11,632 bases of DNA from a bacterium UBA3734 (GCA_002372575.1 DFHC01000167.1:22675-34306), one strand, 5' to 3'. Positions 1-8,160 are shown, counted from the stretch's first letter. Program-made: numbers and translations. The notes: generated from the letters alone by a model not told the origin.

Positions 1-1941
1 ATCGTGGGCGACGTGAAGCAGAGCATCTACCGCTGGCGCTCTGGCGACTGGCGACTGCTCAACGACATTGAAAGCCAGTTCAGCGAAGAGCAGCTCAAAG
101 CCGACTCGCTAAAGGAGAACCGCCGCTCGGCACTGCGTGTCATCCAGTTCAACAATGCCTTTTTCAACGTAGCGAAAAGCGTCGAGGAAGCAGCCATCGC
201 CGAAGAAAACGAGGCCGGCGCACGCCAACTCGCCAAAGCCTACAGCGACGTGGAGCAGCTGACCAACGCCTGCCAGAACCACGGCGGATTTGTGCACGTG
301 GAGCTGTTCGCAGGCGACGACTACACGGAAAAAACACTCGAAAAAACCCGCAAAGCCATCGAAAATCTGCTCCAAAACGGCTCGCAGCCGAAAGGCATCG
401 CCATTCTCGTGCGCTCGAACAAAACGATTCAAGCCATCGCCGACTACCTGAGCAAGGAGATGCCCGAGGTGCCGCTCGTGTCAGACGAAGCCTTCCGGCT
501 CGACGCGTCGATGGCAGTGAACGTGCTCATAGAGGCACTGAGAGCCCTCTCGCAGCCCGAAAATCAGGTGGCGAGGGCCTATCTGGCGAAGGTTTATCAG
601 CTGAACGTGCTCGCCAAGCCCATCGGCGAGGACGAAATCTTCCGCGACATCGAACAAATCGACCAGTTCCTGCCGCAACCCTACGTCCACGAAAGCGAAA
701 CGCTGCGCTCGATGCCCGTTTATGACCTCTGCCAGCAGCTCTATCGCATCTTCAAACTCGACGCCATTGGCGGCCAGACAGCCTATCTCTGCGCATTCTA
801 CGACATTCTGAACAAGTTCGTGGCCGACAACCTGGCCAGCGTGGAGACCTTCCTCGAGGCATGGGACGAAGACCTGCACGAGAAAACCATCCAAGGCACC
901 GACATCGACGGCATCCGCCTGCTCACCATCCACAAGAGCAAGGGACTGGAATACGAAACCGTGCTGATGCCCTTCTGCGACTGGCGACTGGAGCTCTCGA
1001 ACCTCATCTGGTGCAAGCTCTCTGACGACGACACCCCCTTCAACGAGCTCCCCATCGTCCCCATCGACTACAGCGCCTCGCAGATGCGCGGAACCATCTT
1101 TGATGCGCACTATCAGGACGAACACCTGCAAAACACCGTCGATAACCTCAACCTGCTCTATGTTGCCTTCACACGCGCACGGCAGAACCTGTTTGTATGG
1201 GGTAAGAAAGACACGAAAGGACTCCGCTCGCACGTCATCGGGCAGGCACTCCAAGAAGTGGCTGAAATGCTGAACGACAGCGAGTTGCGCGACTACGAGA
1301 CTGGAACCATCTTCACCTATGGAGAACTCACGCAAATAGAGAAAAACGACGTAAAAAAATCTGAAAACGCCTTTAGGAAACCCACCGAAAACCTGCCCAT
1401 CGGCATCCAAGCCTTTGAAAACAAGGCGAATTTCAAGCAGAGCAACGACAGTCGCACATTCCTTGACAGCGAACACGCCGACGAGCAGCAAAACACCTAC
1501 ATCCACCTCGGAAACGTGCTCCACGCCATCTTCTCGACCATCCGCACTGCCGACGACATTCCGCAGGCCCTGCGACAGCTGCAGAGCGAGGGAATCCTCT
1601 ACGACGAGCAACTCACCCCCGAGAAACTCACACAAATGCTGACAAAACGGCTCAACGACCCGCGCGTGGCCCATTGGTTCTCCCATCGCTGGCAGCTCTT
1701 CAACGAATGCACCATCCTCTATACCGACCCCATCAACGGCAGCGTGAAAGACAAACGACCCGACCGCGTGATGACCGACGGCAAGGAAACCATCGTCGTG
1801 GATTTCAAGTTTGCCAAACCCGACGAAGACCACCACCAGCAGGTCAGGAAATACGTGGAATTGCTTCGCGAAATGGGACTCCCGAACGTCAGGGGACACC
1901 TCTGGTACGTCTATAGCAACAAAATCGAAGATGTTCACTAA
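1..1941 (+). CDS. AddA-like UvrD/Rep helicase-nuclease, 5'-truncated by window
   Basis: Large subunit of an AddAB/RecB-type complex that unwinds and degrades broken DNA ends before recombination. The frame is already open at base 1, so only the C-terminal ~646 residues are present; Walker A and Walker B must lie upstream. Visible superfamily-1 helicase motifs, in order: VGDVKQSIYRWRSGDW at the very start (motif III region), AILVRSN at 397-420 (motif IV), TIHKSKGLEYETV at about 928-966 (motif V) and LLYVAFTRAR at 1153-1182 (motif VI, arginine finger). A RecB-family nuclease domain follows: GNVLH (His codon 1522), the Asp codon at 1762 in RPDRV, VDFK (Asp 1801, Lys 1807) and QVRKY (Gln 1840, Tyr 1852), the expected GxxxH-D-DxK-QxxxY series, so the nuclease looks active. 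The stop lies 15 bp before the AddB-like gene, consistent with an operon. Family assignment is firm. The symbol is left blank because Bacteroidetes members are often annotated only by domain. Confidence 0.93.
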   Translation: MVGDVKQSIYRWRSGDWRLLNDIESQFSEEQLKADSLKENRRSALRVIQFNNAFFNVAKSVEEAAIAEENEAGARQLAKAYSDVEQLTNACQNHGGFVHVELFAGDDYTEKTLEKTRKAIENLLQNGSQPKGIAILVRSNKTIQAIADYLSKEMPEVPLVSDEAFRLDASMAVNVLIEALRALSQPENQVARAYLAKVYQLNVLAKPIGEDEIFRDIEQIDQFLPQPYVHESETLRSMPVYDLCQQLYRIFKLDAIGGQTAYLCAFYDILNKFVADNLASVETFLEAWDEDLHEKTIQGTDIDGIRLLTIHKSKGLEYETVLMPFCDWRLELSNLIWCKLSDDDTPFNELPIVPIDYSASQMRGTIFDAHYQDEHLQNTVDNLNLLYVAFTRARQNLFVWGKKDTKGLRSHVIGQALQEVAEMLNDSELRDYETGTIFTYGELTQIEKNDVKKSENAFRKPTENLPIGIQAFENKANFKQSNDSRTFLDSEHADEQQNTYIHLGNVLHAIFSTIRTADDIPQALRQLQSEGILYDEQLTPEKLTQMLTKRLNDPRVAHWFSHRWQLFNECTILYTDPINGSVKDKRPDRVMTDGKETIVVDFKFAKPDEDHHQQVRKYVELLREMGLPNVRGHLWYVYSNKIEDVH

Positions 1942-1956
1942 ATCAGCACCGAAACG

Positions 1957-4668
1957 ATGAAAACATTCCTACAATACGTCGCCCAAGACATCCTTGCAAA
2001 ACATGGAACGAACCTCGCGCAGACCGCCGTCGTGTTCCCTAACAAGCGAGCTGCGCTCTTCCTCAACCAATACCTCGCGCAGCAGGCCGGAAAGCCCATC
2101 TGGAGCCCGTCCTACACCACCATCAGCGACCTTTTCCGACAGCAGAGCCCGCTTGCCGTGGCCGACTCCATCAAACTCATTTGCGACCTCCACAAGGTCT
2201 ATAACGACATCACAGGACGAGGCGAAACCCTCGACCAATTCTACGGCTGGGGCCAGATTCTGCTCGAAGACTTCGACGACATCGACAAGAACCTCGCCGA
2301 CGCACAAAAAGTGTTCGCCAACATAGAAGACCTCCACGAGCTCGACAGCGTCGCCTACCTCAGCGAAGAGCAAAAAAGACTGCTCGAACAGTTTTTCGGC
2401 AATTTCAGACAAGGGCAGAACACCGAGCTCAAGCAGAAATTCCTCACGCTCTGGAACAAACTCAGAGACGTCTATGAAGCCTTCAACCAACGCCTTGAAC
2501 AACAAGGACTTACCTACGAAGGAGCACTCTACCGACGCGTGGTGGAAAGCGAGGAAAACGATTTCAAATACGAGCGATACATCTTCGTGGGCTTCAACCT
2601 GTTGCAAAAGGTGGAGCAGCAACTTTTCAAACGCCTGAAACAAGAGGGAAAAGCCCTTTTCTACTGGGATTTCGACCGTTATTATCTACAAAGCGAACAC
2701 GAGGCCGGCCACTACATCCGCCAATACCTCGACCGCTTTCCCAACGAACTCGACAACACCGACGCCGACATCTACGACAACCTCACGAAGCCAAAGGAAA
2801 TCACCTACGTTTCCGCACCCACCGAGAACGTGCAGGCTCACTACATTGCACACTGGTTGCGCGAAGAGGGGCGCAAGCGCATCGAACTGAAGCAGGAAAC
2901 GGCCATCGTGCTCTGCAACGAGAACCTGCTGCAAGCCGTCACCCATTGCCTGCCGCCCGAGGTTGAGAGCGTGAACATCACCACGGGCTATCCGCTCGCG
3001 AAAACGCCCTTCGCATCGTTGCTCAATGCGCTGCTCAAGTGGGTTGGCATGCCTACGCAGAAAAACGAACGACAACTCCGGCAGCATCCCTATGCGCACT
3101 TCTTCGCCGAGTCGGAGGAGTTGATGCAAAGGCCGTCGGACACGTCGATTGCAACGCTCAGCCAGTGGCTCACCGACATCGTCAGGCACATCGGCACGCA
3201 CTCCGACAATAGCGATGACGCGTTCTTCACCGAAGCCCTCTTCCGCACCTATACGCTGCTGAACCGCCTGCGCCAACTCATTCTCGACGGCGACCTCGAC
3301 ACCAACGCCGCCACATTCCAGCGACTGCTCAACCAGCTCATCGCCTCTACCACCATCCCCTTCCACGGCGAACCCATCGAGGGACTGCAGGTGATGGGAC
3401 TGCTCGAAACGCGAAATCTCGACTTCAAGCATCTGCTCGTCCTCTCGTGCAACGAAGGAAACATCCCGCAGAAGCTCAACAGCCCGTCGTTCATCCCCTA
3501 CTCCATCCGAAAAGCCTACGGACTGACCACCATCGACCACAAAACCTCAATCTACGCCTATTATTTCCACGCGCTCCTGCAACGGGCCGAAGACGTCACC
3601 ATCGTCTATAACAAGACAACCGAAGAGGGAAAACAGAGCGAAATGAGCCGATTTATGCTGCAACTGATGAGCCAGGAGGAATTCCGACACATCCAGCAAA
3701 AAACGCTCGTGGCACCCGTGGCAACACCAAAGACAAAGACCGAAATAACGGCAGACGAGGCGAAAACCTTGCCGTTCGAGGCCGAAATGCTCTCGCCCAC
3801 CGACCTCGGACGCTATCTGCGCTGCCCGCGACAATTCTACTACAGCAAGGTGGCAGCCATTCCACAGCCCGACCAAGACGAAGACTCGCTCGACAACCGA
3901 CTCTTCGGAAACGTGTTTCACAAGGCGGCGCAGCTGCTCTACGACGGGCTTTCGCAAGACGGCAGCATCAAAAAAGACGACATCGCGGCTGTGCTCAAAG
4001 ACCCTCGGAGAATTGAAAACATCGTCAGCGAGGCGTTTCGCGAAGAGAAAGCCGTCATCAACAATCGCATCTCGCCGCTCCACCACGCCGTCATCACCGA
4101 CTATCTGCGTCGGCTACTCACCATCGACCAGAAGCTCGCACCCTTCAGCATCATCGGCAACGAACACCGCGTGCGGGCGCAGTATAGCGTGGACGGACGG
4201 AAAATCGTTATCGGAGGCATCATCGACCGCCTCGACCTCGTTACCGACAGCAACGGAGAGCGTCGCATCCGCGTGGTCGATTACAAGACTGGCTCGCAGC
4301 CACAGCAGACCGTGGCCTCGGTGGAGGAGATTTTCGACCCCGCCTGCATCACGAAAAAGCACAGCGACTACTTCCTGCAAACCATGCTCTACGCCACCAT
4401 CGTGTTACAGAATCACGAGGGGAAATACCCGTCGCTGCCCGTGGCGCCCGCGCTCATCTTCATCCAGCACACCGCTGGCGACGACTACGACCCCACGCTC
4501 GTGGTCAACCACCAGAAAATCAGCGACATCAGAGCCTGCCAGCCCACCTTCGGCGAGCATCTGCAAGGGCTCCTCAGCGAAATTCTCAACCCCGAGAATC
4601 CCTTCACACCCACCGACGAGCAGAAGCGCTGCACGTATTGTCCGTATAAAAAAATCTGTAAATCATAA
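1957..4668 (+). CDS. AddB-like PD-(D/E)XK nuclease with Fe-S cluster motif
   Basis: Partner subunit (903 aa) of the preceding AddA-like helicase, expected to process double-strand ends. The N-terminus has the AddB-style segment VVFPNKRAALFL (residues ~25-36) of an inactivated helicase fold. I see no GxxGxGK Walker A, so it probably does not hydrolyse ATP. The C-terminal nuclease domain is complete: GNVFH (His655), GIIDRLD (Asp757), VDYK (Asp775, Lys777) and LQTMLY (Gln808, Tyr812). It is framed by four cysteines in the AddB arrangement: Cys623 in RCPRQFYY, and Cys892, Cys895 and Cys901 in a C-x2-C-x5-C end motif. In AddB these bind a 4Fe-4S cluster that staples the nuclease fold. The ATG at 1957 follows the upstream stop by 15 bp and gives a start (MKTFLQYVAQDIL) that reads naturally for the family; no clear Shine-Dalgarno is visible. 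Function in recombination repair is inferred from family and operon context. Confidence 0.93.
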   Translation: MKTFLQYVAQDILAKHGTNLAQTAVVFPNKRAALFLNQYLAQQAGKPIWSPSYTTISDLFRQQSPLAVADSIKLICDLHKVYNDITGRGETLDQFYGWGQILLEDFDDIDKNLADAQKVFANIEDLHELDSVAYLSEEQKRLLEQFFGNFRQGQNTELKQKFLTLWNKLRDVYEAFNQRLEQQGLTYEGALYRRVVESEENDFKYERYIFVGFNLLQKVEQQLFKRLKQEGKALFYWDFDRYYLQSEHEAGHYIRQYLDRFPNELDNTDADIYDNLTKPKEITYVSAPTENVQAHYIAHWLREEGRKRIELKQETAIVLCNENLLQAVTHCLPPEVESVNITTGYPLAKTPFASLLNALLKWVGMPTQKNERQLRQHPYAHFFAESEELMQRPSDTSIATLSQWLTDIVRHIGTHSDNSDDAFFTEALFRTYTLLNRLRQLILDGDLDTNAATFQRLLNQLIASTTIPFHGEPIEGLQVMGLLETRNLDFKHLLVLSCNEGNIPQKLNSPSFIPYSIRKAYGLTTIDHKTSIYAYYFHALLQRAEDVTIVYNKTTEEGKQSEMSRFMLQLMSQEEFRHIQQKTLVAPVATPKTKTEITADEAKTLPFEAEMLSPTDLGRYLRCPRQFYYSKVAAIPQPDQDEDSLDNRLFGNVFHKAAQLLYDGLSQDGSIKKDDIAAVLKDPRRIENIVSEAFREEKAVINNRISPLHHAVITDYLRRLLTIDQKLAPFSIIGNEHRVRAQYSVDGRKIVIGGIIDRLDLVTDSNGERRIRVVDYKTGSQPQQTVASVEEIFDPACITKKHSDYFLQTMLYATIVLQNHEGKYPSLPVAPALIFIQHTAGDDYDPTLVVNHQKISDIRACQPTFGEHLQGLLSEILNPENPFTPTDEQKRCTYCPYKKICKS

Positions 4669-4686
4669 CGTTTTTCGCCTTTTCTC

Positions 4687-4717
4687 TTTGTCCTGAGCCC
4701 AATTTTTAGTAATTTTG
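4687..4717 (+). promoter_or_regulatory. Bacteroidetes-type promoter for thrA
   Basis: TTTG at 4687-4690 (-33 box), then 19 bp, then TAATTTTG at 4710-4717, a perfect match to the TAnnTTTG -7 box of the Bacteroidetes primary sigma factor. Transcription would start about 4722-4727, leaving a ~50-nt leader before the ATG at 4776. The leader contains no ATG, so no leader peptide of the enterobacterial thr-attenuator type is encoded. AAGGA at 4769-4773 is too close to the start to be a standard Shine-Dalgarno site. This separates thrA transcriptionally from the AddAB-like pair. Confidence 0.75.
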
Positions 4718-4775
4718 CCGTCTCATTTATCAGAATCGACAATTTTAACTCAAAAAGAGGAAAAATCCAAGGACA

Positions 4776-6953
4776 ATGAAGGTATTGAAGTTCGGCGAGA
4801 CATCCGTCGGAACGCCTGAAATCAGGCAGGTTGTCAGACAAGTGATAGCACGCGAAGGCGACGGCGAAGTGATTGTTGTCGTGGGTACGACCGATGCAGA
4901 GGTCATCAACGAGATTCTCCCCCACTCCGTCTGTTGCGACGCGATTGATTTCATGCGCACAGAAAGCAAGAGCGGCAAGCAGATTCTCGACATCGCACTC
5001 ACCTATCGGCTGTTGCGCGAGTGCGTGAAAAACCTGACTGACGCACCGCTGGTGATTACCGCCGACGGCATTGCCCGCGACCGCGACACGCTCGCCCCCA
5101 CCGACCTGGGACGTGGCGCCAGCGACTACACCGCCGCCATCGTGGCCGCCGCACTCGACGCCACCGAACTGCAAATCTGGACCGACGTCGATGGCTTCAT
5201 GACTGCTGACCCGCGCGTCATCAGCAACGCCTATACCATCGCCGAACTCACCTATCTTGAGGCGATGGAACTGAGCAATTTCGGAGCCCGCGTCATCTAT
5301 CCGCCGACCATCTATCCGGCCTTCGTCAAAAGCATTCCCATACACATTCGCAACACGTTCCGCCCCGAGGCCGCCGGCACCGTTGTGAAGGCACAGACGA
5401 GCAACGACGGCAAGCCCATCAAAGGCATTTCCAGCATCAGCCACACGAGCACCATCAACGTGGCAGGACTGTCGATGGTGGGTGTGATTGGTGTGAACCA
5501 GCGCATTTTCACGGCCTTGGCCAACCACCAGATTTCCGTGTTTATGGTGGCGCAGGCATCGTCGGAGAGTTCCACGACCATCGCCGTGCGAAAGGAAGAT
5601 GCGCCGATTGCCGCGCGCGTGCTCAACGACGAGTTCGACAAGGAAATCAAAGCGGGATCAATGTTCCCGATGCAGGTGGAAAACGACCTTGCCACCATCG
5701 CCATCGTGGGCGAGAACATGAAACACATACCGGGCATTTCAGGAAAACTCTTCAGCACACTCGGGCGCAGCGGCATCTCTGTCACAGCCTATACGCAAGG
5801 CGCTCAGGAAACGAACATCTCGTTCATCGTCAGGCAGTCGCAGCTCCAGAAAGCCATCAGCCTGCTCCATGACGCCTTTTTCCTCTCGGAATACAAGGAA
5901 CTGAACCTCTTCATCTGCGGTGTAGGAACCGTGGGCAGTCGCCTTATCGACCAGCTGCACGCACAGCAGCAGTCGTTGCAGGAACACTCGCGACTGAAAC
6001 TCAACGTCGTGGGCATTGCCAACTCGAAACGTGCCATTTTCAACCCCGAAGGCCTCCCGCTCGACAACTACAAACAACTGCTTGCCGAGAGCCAGCAGAG
6101 CTCTTCGCCAGCCTCGCTGCGCGACAACGTCATCAAGCTGAACCTCTTCAACAGCGTGTTCGTGGACTGCACAGCCAGCAGCGACATCGCCTCGCTCTAC
6201 GGCCAACTGCTCGAGCACAACGTGAACATCGTCACGGCAAACAAGATTGCGGCCTCGTCGTCGTATGAAAACTACTCGCACCTGAAGCAGGCAGCACTGC
6301 ACCGAGGCGTGAAATTCCTGTTCGAAACGAACGTGGGCGCCGGACTGCCCATCATCGGCACCATCAACGACCTCTGCAACTCGGGCGACCGCATCCTGCG
6401 CATCGAGGCCATTCTCTCGGGCACGCTCAACTTCATCTTCAACGCCCTCGCACCCGACGTAACGCTCTCTGAAGCTGTGCGACAGGCGCAACAACAGGGC
6501 TACAGCGAACCCGACCCCCGCATCGACCTCTCGGGCACCGACGTCGTCCGCAAGCTCGTCATCCTCACGCGCGAGGCCGGCTATCCCATCGAGCCCACCG
6601 AGGTGGTGCAAAGCCCTATTCTACCCGAGGAATTTTTCCGCGGCTCGCTCAACGATTTCTGGCAGCAACTGCCACGTCTGGATGCCGATTTCGAGGCACG
6701 CCGACAGCAGCTCGAAGCACAAGGACAGCGGCTGCGCTACGTCGCCACGATGGAAGACGGGCGGGCGCGCGTGGAACTCCGCGCCGTCGCCGCCAACCAT
6801 CCGTTCTACAACCTGCAGGGCTCAAACAACATCGTGATGCTCACCACACAACGCTACCACGAACACCCCATGCTCATCCAGGGCTACGGAGCAGGTGCCG
6901 ACGTCACCGCTGCCGGCGTTTTCGCCAACGTGATGTCGATTGCAAACATCTGA
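4776..6953 (+). CDS. thrA: Aspartokinase-homoserine dehydrogenase fusion with degenerate kinase half
   Basis: ThrA-type fusion (725 aa) for the aspartate pathway to threonine/methionine: aspartokinase (~1-205), two ACT regulatory segments (~226-365), then homoserine dehydrogenase (~375-725). The dehydrogenase looks intact: ICGVGTVG NAD(P)-binding loop (380-387), ANK near 490, NVGAGLPII, SGTLNFIF, and SEPDPRIDLSGTDVVRK (~577-593) with the catalytic Asp and Lys. The kinase half is abnormal. KFGGTS reads KFGETS (Glu8) and LGRGGSD reads LGRGASD (111-117). About 85-90 residues are absent after VIVVV (32-36), including the SAxxGxT segment and the GE motif that contact aspartate in the family. Distal kinase motifs WTDVDGFMTADPR and YPPTIYP remain. 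The ~725-aa length compares with about 810-820 for usual Bacteroidales ThrA (from memory). The frame is open with no sign of a frameshift. I infer homoserine dehydrogenase activity with the kinase impaired or lost. It has its own promoter, and no homoserine kinase or threonine synthase gene follows. Product identity is firm; activity of the kinase half is doubtful. Confidence 0.93.
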   Translation: MKVLKFGETSVGTPEIRQVVRQVIAREGDGEVIVVVGTTDAEVINEILPHSVCCDAIDFMRTESKSGKQILDIALTYRLLRECVKNLTDAPLVITADGIARDRDTLAPTDLGRGASDYTAAIVAAALDATELQIWTDVDGFMTADPRVISNAYTIAELTYLEAMELSNFGARVIYPPTIYPAFVKSIPIHIRNTFRPEAAGTVVKAQTSNDGKPIKGISSISHTSTINVAGLSMVGVIGVNQRIFTALANHQISVFMVAQASSESSTTIAVRKEDAPIAARVLNDEFDKEIKAGSMFPMQVENDLATIAIVGENMKHIPGISGKLFSTLGRSGISVTAYTQGAQETNISFIVRQSQLQKAISLLHDAFFLSEYKELNLFICGVGTVGSRLIDQLHAQQQSLQEHSRLKLNVVGIANSKRAIFNPEGLPLDNYKQLLAESQQSSSPASLRDNVIKLNLFNSVFVDCTASSDIASLYGQLLEHNVNIVTANKIAASSSYENYSHLKQAALHRGVKFLFETNVGAGLPIIGTINDLCNSGDRILRIEAILSGTLNFIFNALAPDVTLSEAVRQAQQQGYSEPDPRIDLSGTDVVRKLVILTREAGYPIEPTEVVQSPILPEEFFRGSLNDFWQQLPRLDADFEARRQQLEAQGQRLRYVATMEDGRARVELRAVAANHPFYNLQGSNNIVMLTTQRYHEHPMLIQGYGAGADVTAAGVFANVMSIANI

Positions 6954-6998
6954 CTTTTTTCTATTTTCCGAAAAAACGTACGAAATATCCCAAAACAT

Positions 6999-7029
6999 TT
7001 TGTCGTTCGAGAGAAAATTGCTAAATTTG
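6999..7029 (+). promoter_or_regulatory. Bacteroidetes-type promoter for lplA
   Basis: TTTG at 6999-7002, a 19-bp spacer, and TAAATTTG at 7022-7029, again an exact TAnnTTTG -7 box with the same spacing as the thrA promoter. The transcript would begin around 7034-7039 with a leader of about 55 nt to the ATG at 7092. The leader holds only a weak hairpin (CCCG-TGAA-CGGG, 7061-7072). No strong Shine-Dalgarno precedes the start, as is common in this phylum. Confidence 0.75.
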
Positions 7030-7091
7030 CCACACGAAAACCGCAAATGGGAAACAACGTCCCGTGAACGGGAAATGACGAGCCCTAAACA

Positions 7092-8156
7092 ATGCAATAC
7101 ATTGCGCTTCCTGACGAGAAAACACGCCGACTGAGCTTCTATCTGGCGATGGAGGAATACGTGGCGCGACGGCTGAACACCGCCGACGACTGCTTCTTCA
7201 TGTGGCAGGTGAAGCCCACGGTCATCTTCGGGCGAAACCAGCTCATCGAAGCCGAGGTAAACCTCGAATTTTGCCGGAAAAAAGGTATCGAGACCTATCG
7301 CCGGAAAAGCGGCGGCGGATGCGTGTATGCCGATATGTCGAACGTGATGTTTTCATACGTGACGCGCGACGAGCAGGTGAACTTCACCTTCAACCGCTAC
7401 ATCAACATGATTGCCCTGATGCTCTGCAAACTGGGCGTAGAGGCAAAGACGAGCGGGCGGAATGATATTCTGATTCGAGGAGCGAGGAGCGAGGAGCGAG
7501 GAGTGGAAGGCGACTGGCGAAAGGTGTCGGGCAACGCGTTCTACCACGTTCCGGGCCACAGCATCGTCCATGGCACCATGCTCTACGACACCTGCATGGA
7601 AAACATGGTGGGTTCCATCACGCCGTCGGACGAGAAACTCGTGAGCAAGGGCGTGAAAAGCGTGCGGCAGCACATCGCCCTGCTGAAGGACCACATCGGC
7701 CTCTCGCTCGGCGAGTTCAAGGCGTTTGTGCGCCAGAACCTCTGCCACGACGAAGTCATGCTCACGCAAGACGACATCGCCGAAATCGAGGAAATCGAGC
7801 GTGAATACCTGAGCGAGGAATTCATCTACGGCCGCAATCCGGCCTACACCACCGTGCGCCGCGAGCGCATCGAGGGCGTGGGCGAGCTGGAGGTGAGAAT
7901 GGAGGTGAAGGGCAACGTGATTCGCAGCCTGAACCTCGTGGGCGACTATTTCCTCGTGGGCGACCTCGACAACGCCGTGCTGAAACCGCTCCGAGGCGCA
8001 GCGCTCGGCCGCGAGAGCCTTGAGAAGGCACTTCCAGAGCGGCTCGACAACATCATCCTGAACCTGCAGCGAGAGGACTTTATCGGGTTGATATTGAAGC
8101 CTCTCCCCAGCCCGCTCCAAAAGGAGGGGAGTGAAAGAGAAGTGAAAGAGAAGTGA
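7092..8156 (+). CDS. lplA: Lipoate-protein ligase A with repeat-derived insert and tail
   Basis: Activates lipoate with ATP and attaches it to the lipoyl lysine of acceptor proteins; GcvH, encoded three genes downstream of its promoter, is the obvious local substrate. The 354-aa product has the family signatures: RRKSGGGCVYADMSNVMFSY (~70-89), SGRNDILI (121-128), and RKVSGNAF (143-150) with Lys144 matching the catalytic lysine of E. coli LplA. The C-terminal accessory domain (roughly 218-335) is present. Two parts look foreign. Residues 129-137 (RGARSEERG) are encoded by four tandem CGAGGAG units and sit as an extra loop between NDILI and VEGDWRKVSG; E. coli LplA runs almost directly between these blocks. 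Residues 336-354 (KPLPSPLQKEGSEREVKEK) are encoded by a Bacteroidetes-type repeat whose inverted partner lies in the following gap. The ATG at 7092 fits the promoter and the family N-terminus (MQYIALPDEKTRRL). Confidence 0.92.
   Translation: MQYIALPDEKTRRLSFYLAMEEYVARRLNTADDCFFMWQVKPTVIFGRNQLIEAEVNLEFCRKKGIETYRRKSGGGCVYADMSNVMFSYVTRDEQVNFTFNRYINMIALMLCKLGVEAKTSGRNDILIRGARSEERGVEGDWRKVSGNAFYHVPGHSIVHGTMLYDTCMENMVGSITPSDEKLVSKGVKSVRQHIALLKDHIGLSLGEFKAFVRQNLCHDEVMLTQDDIAEIEEIEREYLSEEFIYGRNPAYTTVRRERIEGVGELEVRMEVKGNVIRSLNLVGDYFLVGDLDNAVLKPLRGAALGRESLEKALPERLDNIILNLQREDFIGLILKPLPSPLQKEGSEREVKEK
7476..7503 (+). repeat. Four tandem 7-bp units (CGAGGAG) inside lplA
   Basis: CGAGGAG occurs four times head to tail (7476-7482, 7483-7489, 7490-7496, 7497-7503) with no mismatch. 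Seven is not a multiple of three, so gain or loss of one unit would shift the lplA frame ahead of catalytic Lys144; three units would keep it. The present copy number is in frame and encodes RGARSEERG plus part of the next codon. Confidence 0.9.
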
Positions 8157-8160
8157 AAGG
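8131..8160 (+). repeat. Tandem 11-bp units spanning the lplA stop codon
   Basis: GTGAAAGAGAA at 8131-8141 and 8142-8152, then a partial copy GTGAAAGG at 8153-8160. The lplA stop TGA (8154-8156) lies inside the third unit, so the last residues SEREVKEK are read from this array. It begins at the last base of inverted arm 1. Confidence 0.8.

Noticed and set aside
481..1938. Long minus-strand open frame (485 codons) opposite the AddA-like gene
   Set aside because: The plus-strand frame carries ordered helicase and nuclease motifs. The antisense frame shows no recognisable motif and is explained by codon bias of the real gene. Other antisense frames opposite the AddB-like, thrA, lplA, gcvT and gcvPA genes were dismissed for the same reason.
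4718..4775. Threonine/isoleucine leader-peptide attenuator before thrA
   Set aside because: No ATG and no Thr/Ile codon run occurs in the leader, and no terminator-antiterminator pair is visible.
4776..5216. Frameshift or pseudogene explanation for the short kinase half of thrA
   Set aside because: The reading frame is continuous and downstream motifs are well kept. The missing part is not found in another frame nearby, so an in-frame loss is the simpler reading.
7061..7072. Hairpin CCCG-TGAA-CGGG in the lplA leader as a regulatory element
   Set aside because: A 4-bp stem is too short to stand out from chance, with no supporting alternative fold or conserved motif.
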